In this document: piece by piece, positions 8,728 through 18,242 of the stretch
Position numbering within the stretch: position 1 is the first letter of the stretch
Layout: each line of letters starts with the position of its first letter
DNA from: Pseudomonas hygromyciniae
Lineage (GTDB): Bacteria; Pseudomonadota; Gammaproteobacteria; Pseudomonadales; Pseudomonadaceae
DNA length: 64,000 bases
Direction: 5' to 3'
Assembly (NCBI RefSeq): GCF_016925675.1
Contig: NZ_CP070506.1
Span: 1,672,501-1,736,500 of the forward strand
Notes under the pieces: model-generated
The model's database searches: none
What the model was told of the DNA's origin: nothing
The model's input: the letters and a program-made list of their open reading frames with translations, nothing else
Program-made: the position numbers and the translations under genes

Positions 8728-9315
8728 TCAGTGGTGGCGAGGCTTGAGGATCGCCGGTTTTTCGTCGGGGGCATTGCACAGCAGGTACAGGGCGGTCAGC
8801 GCTTCCGGGATTTGTACGATCATGTCGTCCATCAGGTTGGCGTCGCTGGCGATATCGGCGAACTCAGGCTGGTCATCGAACAGGCCGGAACCGACCATGA
8901 TCGGCAGCAACATTTCGCTGACTTCTTCCTCGGCGGTTTCGAACCAGGCCGCTTCACGCAGGAACACGCCTTCCATGAAGCCAATGCACCAGCCGCGCAG
9001 GTCGGAGTCGTCCGGCTCTTCGCCCAGGTCGAGGTCGCATGGCAGCTCGAACTCTTCATCGGCTGCGAGTTGGCGGGAGATGTGCGCCTTGAGCTGGACC
9101 AGGGTTTCTTCGATTTCGGTGCGCTGGGCCTCGTCCTTGTAGTGTGGCTCTTCGGCGAACAGCGCGTCGATCCATTCGCGATCAGGTACAACCTCGGAGC
9201 AGATCGACAGCGCGGTCAGGTAGCCGTGGGCGGCCACATAGTCCAGCGCCTCGTCATGCAGCTCATCGGCATCGAGGAAGGCTTGCAGGCGGTTTAGTTG
9301 CTCAGCGAAGGACAT
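8728..9315 (-). CDS. YecA / UPF0149 family protein
   Basis: A 195-aa acidic soluble protein, MSFAEQLNRLQAFLDADELH at the start and ALTALYLLCNAP near the end. It carries the conserved GWCIGFMEGVFLREAAWF segment, characteristic of the UPF0149/YgfB-YecA fold. The ATG at 9315 was chosen because homologues begin MSFAEQ-like and the longer ORF extends through the promoter region. It heads the leftward pair with the DUF454 gene. This member lacks the C-terminal SEC-C zinc motif seen in some YecA proteins, and its role is unknown. Confidence 0.8.
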   Translation of the reverse strand: MSFAEQLNRLQAFLDADELHDEALDYVAAHGYLTALSICSEVVPDREWIDALFAEEPHYKDEAQRTEIEETLVQLKAHISRQLAADEEFELPCDLDLGEEPDDSDLRGWCIGFMEGVFLREAAWFETAEEEVSEMLLPIMVGSGLFDDQPEFADIASDANLMDDMIVQIPEALTALYLLCNAPDEKPAILKPRHH

Positions 9316-9589
9316 TGAAAGACTACCTTGGGAATAAACGATGCTGAATTCTAGGCCTTCTTGAGCGTGCAGGCCAGCCGCACTGCATATTTGCAAGGTT
9401 TTCGGATGGGCCGCTATTCGTCAGTGGCGCCCTTTGCCGGGGAGTGCTCGGGTATACTGCCGCGTTTTGTGATGCCCCTGCAGGCCGGAGGCGGTTGCGG
9501 GAAAAGTTCGCTTACGGATTATTTCCCGGTCAAGCGCGCTTTTTCAGCCAGCCTGTACAGAGGGATTTCGGTGGAATTTGGAGTTTTTC

Positions 9590-11719
9590 ATGCTTGAACA
9601 GGCTCAACGCGTCCTCAAGGACATCTTCGGCTACGACAGCTTTCGTGGCCGCCAGGGTGCGATCATTGAGCGCGTGGCCAGCGGCGGTGATGCGCTGGTC
9701 CTGATGCCTACCGGTGGTGGCAAGTCGTTGTGCTTCCAGGTGCCGGCATTGTTGCGTGAAGGGCTGGCGGTGGTGGTTTCGCCGTTGATCGCACTGATGG
9801 ACGATCAAGTGGCCACTCTGGAAGAGCTGGGCGTCGCCGCCGCTGCGTTGAACTCGACCCTGAGTGCCGAGCAGCAGCGCGACCTGGCGGCGCGGATCCG
9901 CCGGGGTGAAGTGAAGATGCTCTATCTTGCGCCCGAGCGTCTGGTGCAGCCGCGCATGCTGGCGTTCCTGCAAAGCCTGGAAATTTCCCTGTTCGCGATT
10001 GACGAGGCCCACTGCGTTTCCCAGTGGGGCCACGATTTCCGGCGTGAATACCTACAATTGGGGCAACTGGCCGAGCTGTTCCCCAATGTGCCGCGCATCG
10101 CCCTGACCGCCACGGCCGACAAGCGTACCCGCGAAGAAATCGTCGAACGCCTGCATCTGCAGAACGCCGAGCGCTTTCTCTCCAGCTTCGACCGGCCGAA
10201 TATCTTTTATCGCATCGTGCCCAAGGAGCAGCCGCGCAAGCAATTGCTGGCGTTCCTCTCGGAGCGGCGTAGCGATGCCGGGATTGTCTACTGCCTGTCG
10301 CGCAAGAAGGTCGATGAAGTGGCTGCGTTCCTCTGCGAACAGGGCTACCCCGCGTTGCCTTACCACGCCGGCCTGCCCAACGAGTTGCGGGCCTATCACC
10401 AGAAGCGCTTCCTCAACGAGGAAGGCCTGATCATGGTGGCAACCATTGCGTTTGGCATGGGCATCGACAAATCCAACGTACGCTTCGTCGCGCACATGGA
10501 CCTGCCCAAGTCTCTTGAGGCGTACTACCAGGAAACCGGGCGTGCCGGCCGCGATGGCCTGCCGGCGGATGCCTGGATGGTCTACGGCCTGCAGGATGTG
10601 GTGATGCTCAAGCAGATGCTGCAGAACTCCGAAGGCGATGAGCGTCACAAGCGCCTGGAGCAGCACAAGCTCGATGCCATGCTGTCGCTGTGCGAAGAAA
10701 CCCGCTGCCGCCGCCAGACCTTGCTCGCCTATTTCGATGAAGACATGCCCCAGCCGTGCGGGCATTGCGATAACTGTGTGGACGGCGTACAGACCTGGGA
10801 CGCAACCGAACCGGCACGCCAGGGGCTGTCGGCGATCTTCCGTACCGGCCAGCGTTATGGCGTCGGTCATCTGGTGGATGTGCTGCTGGGCAAGGACAAC
10901 GAAAAAATCCGCAGTTTTGGTCACCAGCACCTGTCGGTGTATGGCGTGGGCAAGGCGCGGGCTGAAGGCGAATGGCGGTCGTTGTTCCGCCAGATGGTGG
11001 CCCGTGGCCTGGTGGATATCGACCTGGAAGGCTATGGCGGCCTGCGTCTGAATGACAGCTGCCGGCCGCTGCTCAAGGGCGAGGTCAGCCTGGAACTGCG
11101 CCGCGACCTCAAGCCGCAGACCACTGCCAAGTCCAGCAGCACCAGCCAGGCCAGCCAACTGGTGCGCGGCGAGGAGCGGGAACAGTGGGAAGCCCTGCGT
11201 GCGTTGCGGCGCAAGCTGGCGCAAGAGCACAGCGTGCCGCCCTACGTCATTTTCCCCGACTCCACCTTGCTGGAAATGCTGCGCGAGCAGCCGACCACCA
11301 TGGCTGAGATGGCTCGGGTCAGCGGCGTTGGCGCACGTAAGCTGGAGCGTTATGGCCAGGCCTTCCTGGAAGTCCTTGGCGGCCAGACCGAGGCACCGAA
11401 GGAAATCGCCGATATCCGTCACGAACTGATCAGCCTGGCCCGCGCCGGCATGACACCGATCCAGATCGCCGGGCAGTTGCAGTGTTCGGAAAAGAACGTC
11501 TACACCTTGCTGGCCGAATCCATTGGCAAGCAGCAGTTGTCTCTGGAGCAGGCCCTCGACCTGCCAGAAGACTTGCTCGGTGAAATCCAGGACGCGTTTC
11601 TTGATGGCGAGGGGGAATTACCCCCGGTTTCCGATATAGCACCGCTGTTTACCGGACGGGTACCCGAGGGCGTTTTGTACTGTGTACGGGCCGCTTTGCA
11701 GTCGGAATTCGAAATTTAA
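9590..11719 (+). CDS. recQ: ATP-dependent DNA helicase RecQ
   Basis: This 709-aa helicase unwinds DNA 3'-5' in recombination and fork repair. The superfamily 2 motifs are visible in order: Walker A PTGGGKS (residues 40-46), DEAHC (138-142), [17 protein letters not shown], and the motif VI block [12 protein letters not shown]. They are followed by the zinc-binding cysteines ([10 protein letters not shown]...CGHCDNC), a winged-helix RQC domain, and an HRDC domain ([13 protein letters not shown]...[11 protein letters not shown]). A C-terminal extension of about 100 residues follows HRDC. GGAG 6 bases ahead of the ATG at 9590 supports this start over the one at 9578. Confidence 0.97.
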   Translation: MLEQAQRVLKDIFGYDSFRGRQGAIIERVASGGDALVLMPTGGGKSLCFQVPALLREGLAVVVSPLIALMDDQVATLEELGVAAAALNSTLSAEQQRDLAARIRRGEVKMLYLAPERLVQPRMLAFLQSLEISLFAIDEAHCVSQWGHDFRREYLQLGQLAELFPNVPRIALTATADKRTREEIVERLHLQNAERFLSSFDRPNIFYRIVPKEQPRKQLLAFLSERRSDAGIVYCLSRKKVDEVAAFLCEQGYPALPYHAGLPNELRAYHQKRFLNEEGLIMVATIAFGMGIDKSNVRFVAHMDLPKSLEAYYQETGRAGRDGLPADAWMVYGLQDVVMLKQMLQNSEGDERHKRLEQHKLDAMLSLCEETRCRRQTLLAYFDEDMPQPCGHCDNCVDGVQTWDATEPARQGLSAIFRTGQRYGVGHLVDVLLGKDNEKIRSFGHQHLSVYGVGKARAEGEWRSLFRQMVARGLVDIDLEGYGGLRLNDSCRPLLKGEVSLELRRDLKPQTTAKSSSTSQASQLVRGEEREQWEALRALRRKLAQEHSVPPYVIFPDSTLLEMLREQPTTMAEMARVSGVGARKLERYGQAFLEVLGGQTEAPKEIADIRHELISLARAGMTPIQIAGQLQCSEKNVYTLLAESIGKQQLSLEQALDLPEDLLGEIQDAFLDGEGELPPVSDIAPLFTGRVPEGVLYCVRAALQSEFEI

Positions 11720-11785
11720 TGTGTCAATTACGACAATGTAACGAATCAGTACATTGCAAACCTTGCCTACTGTCATGGGTCATGC

Positions 11786-11804
11786 TTAGCTGACTAATAA
11801 TTAG
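11786..11804. promoter_or_regulatory. SlyA-like operator upstream of the SlyA/MarR gene
   Basis: TTAGCTGACTAA (11786-11797) has the TTAG/CTAA arms of the known SlyA site TTAGCAAGCTAA. It overlaps a perfect 11-bp palindrome, CTAATAATTAG (11794-11804). It sits 37-55 bases before the start codon, where an autoregulating MarR-type protein would bind. The sequence match is seen; binding is inferred. Confidence 0.4.
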
Positions 11805-11840
11805 CCATACTTTATTTTCAGTCTAACCCACGAGTTTTTT

Positions 11841-12275
11841 ATGCCGTTAACCGATCAACACCGTTTTGGCATGCAGTTGGCGCAAATGTCCCGTGGCTGG
11901 CGCGCCGAACTGGATCGCCGCCTGGCGGGGCTGGGATTGTCTCAGGCCCGCTGGTTGGTGCTGCTGCATCTGGCCCGCTTTGAAGAAGCACCGACCCAGC
12001 GCGAATTGGCGCAGAGCGTCGGGGTAGAAGGGCCAACATTGGCTCGCCTACTCGACAGTCTGGAGAACCAGGGCCTGGTGCAACGCCAGGCTGTGGTGGA
12101 AGACCGACGTGCCAAGCGCATTGTGTTGTGTGATCCCGCCCGCCCGTTGATCGATCAGATCGAGACCATTGCCACGGCCTTGCGCCAGGAGCTGTTTGTG
12201 GGTGTCGATGAAGAAGACATGCGGGTGTGCATGCGGGTGCACGGGCATATCCTGGCGAACCTGGAAAAGACCTGA
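11841..12275 (+). CDS. SlyA-type MarR family transcriptional regulator
   Basis: A 144-aa winged-helix regulator. The segment LTLSQARW...-like (GLGLSQARWLVLLHLARF), the recognition region TQRELAQSVGVEGPTLARLL, and the wing DRRAKRIVL followed by ARPLID align well with E. coli SlyA, which reads DRRAKRIKL...AEPLI at the same place. MarR/SlyA proteins are dimers that bind palindromes and often respond to small aromatic ligands. The gene stands alone between recQ and a convergent patatin gene. The subfamily call is from residue patterns; targets are unknown. Confidence 0.85.
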   Translation: MPLTDQHRFGMQLAQMSRGWRAELDRRLAGLGLSQARWLVLLHLARFEEAPTQRELAQSVGVEGPTLARLLDSLENQGLVQRQAVVEDRRAKRIVLCDPARPLIDQIETIATALRQELFVGVDEEDMRVCMRVHGHILANLEKT

Positions 12276-12300
12276 GCCGATTACGCCGCTGATCAAAATG

Positions 12301-12388
12301 TGTGTGGGCTTGCTCGCGAAAGCGGTGTGTCAGTCAATATATTCGGTGACTGAACCACTGCTTTCGCGGGCAAGCCCGCTCCCACACA
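12301..12388. repeat. REP doublet, GTGGGAGCGGGC type
   Basis: Inverted arms around a TCAGTCAATATATTCGGTGA-like centre; the right arm ends GCGGGCAAGCCCGCTCCCAC. The left arm has lost the GAGCG portion. It lies between convergent genes and may serve as a bidirectional terminator. Confidence 0.75.
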
Positions 12389-12415
12389 AGCCCGCTCCGT
12401 CTTGGCTAAGTGTCG

Positions 12416-14611
12416 TTAGAAGGTCTGGCCGAGGTTCAGGTACACCGCCTTCTGATTGTCATCATTAAACCCATAACTGAAGTTCAACGGCCCCAGCGGC
12501 GTATCGAACCCGAGGAAGATGCTCGCGGCATTGATATAGCCACTGTCGAACTCATTGTCGTTGTTCCACGCCCGCCCGCGCTCCAGGGAGGCTCCCAGGT
12601 ACAGTGGGAAGTCCAGTGGCAAGTATGAGCGTGGTGTCAGGCGACGGTAGTAGACGGCACGCATCAGGCTGACGTTCTGCCCGGAAATCGCATCCTGGCG
12701 GAACCCTGACAACTGCCGCGCGCCGCCCAGCAGGAAGCTGGAAATCACCACGTCGGAATTATCCAGGGTGCGCCCGTAGCGACCGCCCAGCACCAGGGTG
12801 TCTGGGCCGTGGCTCATGGCTTTGTCCAGTTTGAATTCCCATTGCCGGTAGCGCTGGTCGGAGCCCAGGCCTGGTTCGAATTCCCGGTAGGCCAGGCCAA
12901 TATCCTCGCCGGTGTGAGGGAAGTACACGTTATCCAGGGAGTCGAACGAGTACTTCAGTTCGTAGAAACCCTCGCTGAAGCTCACGCTTGGCAAGTCGCG
13001 GTCGCCAATACGCACATCGGCCTTGCCCCACGCCTCGCCGACGCCGAAGCGGATTTCGCCGCTGTTGCCGATCTGCCGACCGACGTTCAGGCCAAATCCG
13101 TAGCGCTCTAGGCGGTATTCGGAGATCGGGTCGTTATCCAGGATCAGTTCGACGTTCTGCGCCTGGGCGCTGATATAGGGGGCGACGAAATAACGTGAGC
13201 CGGTATCCATCGGCTGATAGAACTCGCTGTACAACTCCTGGCGATCACCGATCTGGACCCTGGTCAGCCATTCGGCGCCGAGGCGGTTGATGCCGTTGAC
13301 CCGGTAGCTGGCGCCGAGGTTGAAAGCGCTGTCGCCGCGCATGTCATCGGACAGGTTGAGCCCCAGGCGCAGGTAATCGGTGCCGCTGCGTTTGCCACGA
13401 GCACTGATGACCAGGGTGTTGTCCGGGCCCTTTTTCACCACGCGGTATTGCACCTGCTCGAAGTAATCCAGGCCGTACAGGGTGCCCATGTCCGATTGCA
13501 GGCGGGCCAGGTTCAGGGGTTCGCCGATGGGTTGGCGGATGTAGTAGCGGATCACGTCGTCGCCGACTTTCGAGTCGTTCTCTACCTTGATCGCGGTCAC
13601 TATCGGGTTGCGCTGGCCGGGCGTACGGGCGGCGGTCAGTTCGGCATCCACCGAGCCGTTGGGGCGCAGGCGTGCCAGGCGTGCATCCAGGACCCGGGTG
13701 GCGCGGTAGCCGGCGTCGATCATGTCTTTGGCGCGGCCAAAGTCCGTCACGCCATAGGCGGCCAACGGTGGCTGGATCAGCACGTCGCCGGGAAGCAGGG
13801 CCTTGAGTTGCTCCTCGGAATTTCGGCGGGTCATCAGGGTGATGGATTGGTTGAGCACATCCACCACCGTCGCCAGTTGCTTGCGGCTGCGCAATGGCGT
13901 GCCGATATCCACCACGATGGCGATATCGACCCCCATCTCACGTGCCACATCCAGGGGAATGTTATCGGTCATGCCGCCATCCACCAGCAGTCGGCCGTCC
14001 AGTTCTACTGGGGCGAACACCGCGGGGATCGACATGCTGGCGCGAATCACCTGGGGCAGGTGGCCCTTGCGAAACACCACTTTCTCGCCGCTGGTGATAT
14101 CGGTGGCCACGGCGCGGAATGGAATCGGCAGCTTGTCGAAGTCGCGGGTGTTACTGCTGTGGGCGAACATGCTCTCCAGCAGCAGCGCCAGGTTCTGGCC
14201 TTGGATCACGCCCAAGGGTAGCCCGAGGCTGCCGTCGTCGCGAAAGCTCAGTTTCTGCTTGATCAGGAAGTCCCGGTCATCCTGCTTGCGCCGGAATGGC
14301 ACGTCTTCCCTGGGCGGGGCATCGGACAGCGCCAGTTGCCAGTCGATGCTCAGTGCCAGCTTTTCCAGTTCGTCGATCTTGTAGCCCGACGCGTACAGCC
14401 CGCCAATCACCGCACCCATGCTGGTGCCGGCAATCGCATCGATGTGGATGCCTTGCTCTTCCAGGGCCTTGAGCACGCCGATGTGCGCCAGGCCACGGGC
14501 GGCGCCGCCGGACAACACCAGGCCGACTTTCGGGCGGGGTGCTTCCACAGCTTGGGCAAGGACAGGGAGCAGGCACAGCAACAGGCAGGACAACAGGCGG
14601 CGCATCATCAA
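12416..14611 (-). CDS. plpD: patatin-like phospholipase, type Vd autotransporter (PlpD-like)
   Basis: A 731-aa secreted lipase. A signal peptide (about residues 1-22) precedes a patatin domain with oxyanion loop GGAARG (35-40), nucleophile in GTSMG (Ser64) and catalytic Asp in DGG (211-213). A POTRA-like region follows (about 330-400), then an Omp85/surface-antigen beta-barrel ending in Phe, as required by the BAM machinery. This Ser-Asp dyad plus POTRA plus 16-strand barrel is the architecture of P. aeruginosa PlpD (PA3339), and the nearby recQ and MarR genes match that neighbourhood. The lipase passenger would be exposed or released at the cell surface; the substrate is inferred to be phospholipid. 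Confidence 0.92.
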   Translation of the reverse strand: MMMRRLLSCLLLCLLPVLAQAVEAPRPKVGLVLSGGAARGLAHIGVLKALEEQGIHIDAIAGTSMGAVIGGLYASGYKIDELEKLALSIDWQLALSDAPPREDVPFRRKQDDRDFLIKQKLSFRDDGSLGLPLGVIQGQNLALLLESMFAHSSNTRDFDKLPIPFRAVATDITSGEKVVFRKGHLPQVIRASMSIPAVFAPVELDGRLLVDGGMTDNIPLDVAREMGVDIAIVVDIGTPLRSRKQLATVVDVLNQSITLMTRRNSEEQLKALLPGDVLIQPPLAAYGVTDFGRAKDMIDAGYRATRVLDARLARLRPNGSVDAELTAARTPGQRNPIVTAIKVENDSKVGDDVIRYYIRQPIGEPLNLARLQSDMGTLYGLDYFEQVQYRVVKKGPDNTLVISARGKRSGTDYLRLGLNLSDDMRGDSAFNLGASYRVNGINRLGAEWLTRVQIGDRQELYSEFYQPMDTGSRYFVAPYISAQAQNVELILDNDPISEYRLERYGFGLNVGRQIGNSGEIRFGVGEAWGKADVRIGDRDLPSVSFSEGFYELKYSFDSLDNVYFPHTGEDIGLAYREFEPGLGSDQRYRQWEFKLDKAMSHGPDTLVLGGRYGRTLDNSDVVISSFLLGGARQLSGFRQDAISGQNVSLMRAVYYRRLTPRSYLPLDFPLYLGASLERGRAWNNDNEFDSGYINAASIFLGFDTPLGPLNFSYGFNDDNQKAVYLNLGQTF

Positions 14612-14689
14612 TCTCGGGGCTAGACGGCAAAGGCCGGTATTATAGCCATCCGATCCAGCTGTCTCGTCATCTCAGGAGTTCTTCATTTT

Positions 14690-14977
14690 ATGTCCGCATC
14701 CAAGCCCGAGATTGTCATCACCTATTGCACCCAATGTCAGTGGCTGCTGCGCGCCGCGTGGCTGGCCCAGGAACTGCTGAGCACCTTTGCCGATGACCTC
14801 GGCAAAGTGGCCTTGGAGCCGGCGACCGGTGGGGCGTTTCGCATTACCTGCGACGGCGTGCAGATCTGGGAGCGCAAGGCTGATGGCGGCTTCCCGGAGG
14901 CCAAGGTGCTCAAGCAGCGGGTTCGCGACCAGATCGATCCAGAGCGTGACCTGGGGCACAACGACCGGACCTCGTAA
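14690..14977 (+). CDS. SelT/SelW/SelH-family thioredoxin-like protein
   Basis: A 95-aa protein starting MSASKPEIVITYCTQCQWLL. The CTQC pair (Cys13, Cys16) directly after the first beta strand is the Rdx-family redox motif, with cysteine in place of selenocysteine. GGAFRITCDGVQIWERKADG and a C-terminal FPEAKVLKQRVRDQIDPERD complete the small alpha/beta fold. Such proteins are thought to act in thiol redox reactions. It is divergent from plpD, with about 78 bases between the start codons. Confidence 0.85.
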   Translation: MSASKPEIVITYCTQCQWLLRAAWLAQELLSTFADDLGKVALEPATGGAFRITCDGVQIWERKADGGFPEAKVLKQRVRDQIDPERDLGHNDRTS

Positions 14978-14981
14978 GCGG

Positions 14982-15006
14982 CACTGCCGGCGCTCGGCCG
15001 GCAGTG
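14982..15006. terminator. hairpin between convergent genes
   Basis: CACTGCCGGC and GCCGGCAGTG form a perfect 10-bp stem with a 5-base loop just after the SelT-like stop and just after the convergent 93-aa gene. No clear T-run follows on the + side, so its strength as a terminator is uncertain. Confidence 0.5.
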
Positions 15007-15015
15007 ACAGTGGGT

Positions 15016-15297
15016 TTACTTGGCGGCCATTTTATTTTTTATCCAGCCGACGACAAACGTCAGCACCAGGCCGCCGACACCGCCGCCGACGATATTGCTG
15101 CCCACCGCCGCGACATCCAGCGCGCCGCCAGGAGGCAGGCCGCTGATGGCCGAGACGATCTGCCCCAGCACCAGGCCGCCGACGCCGCCAACCACGGTAT
15201 TGAGCCCGGAGCCCAGGCCTTGCTTGCTCAGGCCAGCCAGGTTGCCGCCAACGGCGCCACTGATGATCTGAATGATCAGGGTGATAAACATGTCCAT
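15016..15297 (-). CDS. small glycine-rich membrane protein, 93 aa
   Basis: Starting MDMFITLIIQIISGAVGGNL, the protein is almost entirely hydrophobic with glycine-zipper spacing. Two segments look like internal duplicates: GLNTVVGGVGGLVLGQIVSA and VGSNIVGGGVGGLVLTFVVG. It ends WIKNKMAAK. GGAG 7 bases before the ATG at 15297 decides the start. Glycine-zipper membrane proteins pack helices tightly and some oligomerise; whether this one forms a channel or tethers to the membrane is unknown. It stands alone between a convergent and a tandem gene. Confidence 0.65.
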   Translation of the reverse strand: MDMFITLIIQIISGAVGGNLAGLSKQGLGSGLNTVVGGVGGLVLGQIVSAISGLPPGGALDVAAVGSNIVGGGVGGLVLTFVVGWIKNKMAAK

Positions 15298-15425
15298 GGT
15301 GAAACTCCTGCATAGCGTTAGGGGAGCGACCACTCGCATGCAGCAACTTCAAGGATCACGGCTGTCGTCGAGGAGTCTGTATCCGTTGAACGACAGCTGA
15401 CTGTTGCGGATAGGAAAAGTATAGA

Positions 15426-16307
15426 TCAGGCCATGGCCGATGGCTGTTTGGCCTTGACGGGGCGGCTCATCAAGCCGGAAACGACGATGGCGGCAATGAT
15501 CAGCGCGCCGCCCAGCAGCATGCGCAGGGTCGGGGTTTCGCTGAACAGCAGCCAGGCCACGGTGATGCCATACACCGGCTCCATGGCGAACACCACGGCA
15601 GCGGTGCGCGCCTTGAGCACTTTAAGGCTGGCGACAAACAAACTATGGGCCAGGCCGGTACAGAACACCCCCAGCAGGCCGATCCATAGCCAGTCCAGAG
15701 CGCGTACTTCGCCCAGACCCGGGGCGGCGACGGGCAACAAACACAGGGCCACCACCACGTTTTGACAGAGGGCCGCCTGCACTGGCGGGATGCTGCCGCT
15801 GGCCCGATTGTTCAACGACAGCAGCGAGAACAACAGGCCCGAGACCACGGCCCAGATCAGGCCGCTGGTGGCCTGGCTGGCGAGATCGAAGTCCGGGGTG
15901 ACCAGCACCAGGCCGATGCTGACCAGCAGCACCAGCACCATTTCATTGGCGCGAATCCGTTCGCGGAAGATCAGGCCTTCGAGGATCACCGTAAATGCCG
16001 GGAATGTGGCAAACCCCAAGGTCGCAATCGCCACGCCGGCCACTTTCACCGCAATAAAGAAGCTCACCCAGTGCCCGGCCAGCAGCAGGCCACTGAGCAG
16101 CAGGCGCCGCAGGTCGTTGCTGGAGAGTTTTTGCCACGGCGTGCTGCTGGCAAAACGTGCGAAAAGCGCCAGGGCGAGCACCGCGAAAGCGGCACGGCCA
16201 AACACGATGATGCCGGGCGATGCGGCGGCAAGCTTGCCGAAGACGCCGGTCAGGCCAAACATCAGTGCACCGATGTGCAGGGCGCCGAGGGCGGTGCGTG
16301 GAGTCAT
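15426..16307 (-). CDS. EamA-type (DMT superfamily) transporter
   Basis: A 293-aa integral membrane protein with about ten hydrophobic helices arranged as two EamA repeats. The first starts at ALHIGALMFGLTGVFGKLAA and the second at SGLIWAVVSGLLFSLLSLNN. GIIVFGRAAFAVLALALFARF and FAMEPVYGITVAWLLFSE (the classic E-P-V motif near the C-terminus) are typical of drug/metabolite exporters. It lies 93 bases downstream of the AraC gene on the same strand and may be its target. The substrate is unknown. Confidence 0.88.
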   Translation of the reverse strand: MTPRTALGALHIGALMFGLTGVFGKLAAASPGIIVFGRAAFAVLALALFARFASSTPWQKLSSNDLRRLLLSGLLLAGHWVSFFIAVKVAGVAIATLGFATFPAFTVILEGLIFRERIRANEMVLVLLVSIGLVLVTPDFDLASQATSGLIWAVVSGLLFSLLSLNNRASGSIPPVQAALCQNVVVALCLLPVAAPGLGEVRALDWLWIGLLGVFCTGLAHSLFVASLKVLKARTAAVVFAMEPVYGITVAWLLFSETPTLRMLLGGALIIAAIVVSGLMSRPVKAKQPSAMA

Positions 16308-16400
16308 GACAGTCCTTAAAACAATAAGCAGGCAGGCATCCAGTCTAGAGCGTCGGGCGCTTGGCTGTCTGTCGTGAGAGTCGCCGGTTTTATCGCAGGA

Positions 16401-17159
16401 CTAGCGCCCGTTGTCGAGCCGGCGCAGGGCCCCGGGCGAGTTGCCGAACTCGCGCAACACGGCCGCGGAAAACGCGCTTTGCGAGCCATAGCCGACCCGC
16501 GCGGCAATCTCGCCAATGGGCAGGTGGCTATCGCGCAATAAGCCGCGGGCCATGTGCAGGCGGCGGGTGCGGATGTAGTCCATGGGGGTCAACCCGCATT
16601 CGGCGATAAAGCGGGCGTGCAGGCGGGCGACGGACATATCTGCCAGGCGCGCCAGATCCGCGACCTGCAGCGGGTAGGCCGCGTGCTGGTCGATATGGGC
16701 GTTGAATGCGCCGTAGGGCAGGCGTCGCGCGCTGGCTTGAGCAGGCGGCTGGCCATTGAACGTAGCCAATAACAGCACCGCACCTTGCTGGGCGATCAGA
16801 GGGTCATCCAGTGCGCCGCTCGCCAGCCAGTTGACCAATTGGCCCTGGCGGGCATCCAGCGATACCCGAGCCGGTTGGTCCAGCAGGCGGCGACTGGCAT
16901 CCGCGTGTTCGCCCAAAGATTGCATCACCCACTGTTCGTCGGGCACATCCAGCACCAGGCATTGGCTGCCCCGGGGGCTGCCACAGCTGTGTTGGGTGGA
17001 GAAGGGCAGAACCATCACCCCTTGTGGGCAAACTTCGCCGCCGATGCCTTCCACCTCGAAGTCCAGGCGGCCGGCCAGGCCAAACACCAGTTGCGCGTGG
17101 TCATGGCTGTGGGTGATCAGGTCATGGGTGTAGTGGCGCAGCGTGAGGGTCGGTCTCAT
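16401..17159 (-). CDS. AraC family transcriptional regulator
   Basis: A 252-aa regulator with an N-terminal cupin (HYTHDLITHSHDHAQLVFGL...) likely to sense a small ligand. The C-terminal double helix-turn-helix contains LADMSVARLHARFIAECGLTPMDYIRTRRL and IGEIAARVGYGSQSAFSAAV. GGGAG 6 bases ahead of the ATG at 17159 supports the start; the longer ORF has no such site. It is probably co-transcribed with, or controls, the EamA exporter immediately downstream. The ligand is unknown. Confidence 0.88.
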   Translation of the reverse strand: MRPTLTLRHYTHDLITHSHDHAQLVFGLAGRLDFEVEGIGGEVCPQGVMVLPFSTQHSCGSPRGSQCLVLDVPDEQWVMQSLGEHADASRRLLDQPARVSLDARQGQLVNWLASGALDDPLIAQQGAVLLLATFNGQPPAQASARRLPYGAFNAHIDQHAAYPLQVADLARLADMSVARLHARFIAECGLTPMDYIRTRRLHMARGLLRDSHLPIGEIAARVGYGSQSAFSAAVLREFGNSPGALRRLDNGR

Positions 17160-17293
17160 CGCAATCTCCCGGGCAGGCCGGCAGTTTACACCGCCCGACG
17201 GGCGGCGGGCGCTGTCATCTGACTGACGCAAGACTGTCATGGGCTATTAATTGCCCGGGAGCAAGCTGGCGAAAACACCCTCGAGGTATGCCC

Positions 17294-18103
17294 ATGACCA
17301 GCGCCGAGCTCGCCAAACCCAGTCGCAAGCAACGGGTTCGCACCCTGTGGATCTCCGACGTGCACCTGGGCACCCGGGATTGCCAGGCCGAACACTTGTC
17401 GCAGTTTCTCAAGGGCTACCACGCCGACAAGGTGTACCTGGTGGGCGATATCATCGACGGTTGGAAAATGCGCGGCGGCATGTATTGGCCCCAGGCCCAT
17501 ACCAACGTAATCCGCCGCCTGCTGACCATGAGCAAGCGCGGCACCGAGGTGATCTACGTCACCGGCAACCACGACGAGTTCCTGCGCCGTTATTCAAAGC
17601 TGATCCTGGGCAATATCCAGTTGGTGGACGAAGCGGTGCATGTGACCGCCGATGGCCGGCACCTGCTGGTGATCCACGGCGACCAGTTCGACGTAATCAC
17701 CCGCTACCACCGCTGGCTGGCGTTTCTTGGCGATTCGGCCTACGAATTCACCCTGACCCTCAACCGCTGGCTGAACCACTGGCGGGCGCGCTACGGCTAC
17801 GGCTACTGGTCGCTGTCGGCGTACCTCAAGCACAAGGTGAAGACGGCAGTGAGCTTTATCAGCGATTTCGAGGAAGCCATCGCCCATGAAGTGACCAAGC
17901 GCGAGTTGCACGGCGTGGTGTGCGGGCATATTCATCATGCGGAGATTCGCAAGGTGGGCGAGGTGGACTACCTCAATTGCGGGGATTGGGTGGAGTCGTG
18001 CACGGCGTTGATCGAGCACTGGGACGGGCATATCGAGCTGTATCGGTTGGCGGATGCCCAGGCCAAGGAGGCGCAGGTCAAGGCCGAGATGGTTGCGGGC
18101 TGA
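17294..18103 (+). CDS. LpxH-like calcineurin metallophosphoesterase
   Basis: A 269-aa enzyme with the full set of metal-binding motifs of the calcineurin-like fold: D-x-H in SDVHLGTRD (residues 21-29), GDIIDGW, GNHDEF, HGDQFD and GHIHHAEI. The family includes UDP-2,3-diacylglucosamine diphosphatase of lipid A synthesis and the LpxH2-like paralogues. At about 30 residues longer than canonical LpxH, this may be an LpxH2-type protein rather than the essential enzyme. GAGG lies 7 bases before the ATG at 17294, so I prefer it to the ATG at 17288. Confidence 0.85.
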   Translation: MTSAELAKPSRKQRVRTLWISDVHLGTRDCQAEHLSQFLKGYHADKVYLVGDIIDGWKMRGGMYWPQAHTNVIRRLLTMSKRGTEVIYVTGNHDEFLRRYSKLILGNIQLVDEAVHVTADGRHLLVIHGDQFDVITRYHRWLAFLGDSAYEFTLTLNRWLNHWRARYGYGYWSLSAYLKHKVKTAVSFISDFEEAIAHEVTKRELHGVVCGHIHHAEIRKVGEVDYLNCGDWVESCTALIEHWDGHIELYRLADAQAKEAQVKAEMVAG

Positions 18104-18119
18104 AGATCGCCTCGGTCAA

Positions 18120-18230
18120 AAATGTGGGAGCGGCGGTGCGACGATTCGACTTGCTCGCGAAGGCGGTGTGTCAGTCACTATATGTATCGACTGACACACC
18201 CTCATCGCGAGCAAGCCCGCTCCCACATTT
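18120..18230. repeat. REP doublet, GTGGGAGCGGGC type with a short insertion
   Basis: AAATGTGGGAG and CTCCCACATTT form the ends. In the left arm the usual GAGCGGGCTTGCTCGC reads GAGCGG, then 15-16 extra bases, then CTTGCTCGC. The same extra bases recur at 22558-22600. It lies between convergent genes. Confidence 0.8.
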
Positions 18231-18242
18231 GATTCGGTTTCG

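Noticed and set aside
13448..14384. + strand ORFs over the patatin gene
   Set aside because: They lie opposite the catalytic patatin domain, whose motifs are unambiguous; no independent evidence supports them.
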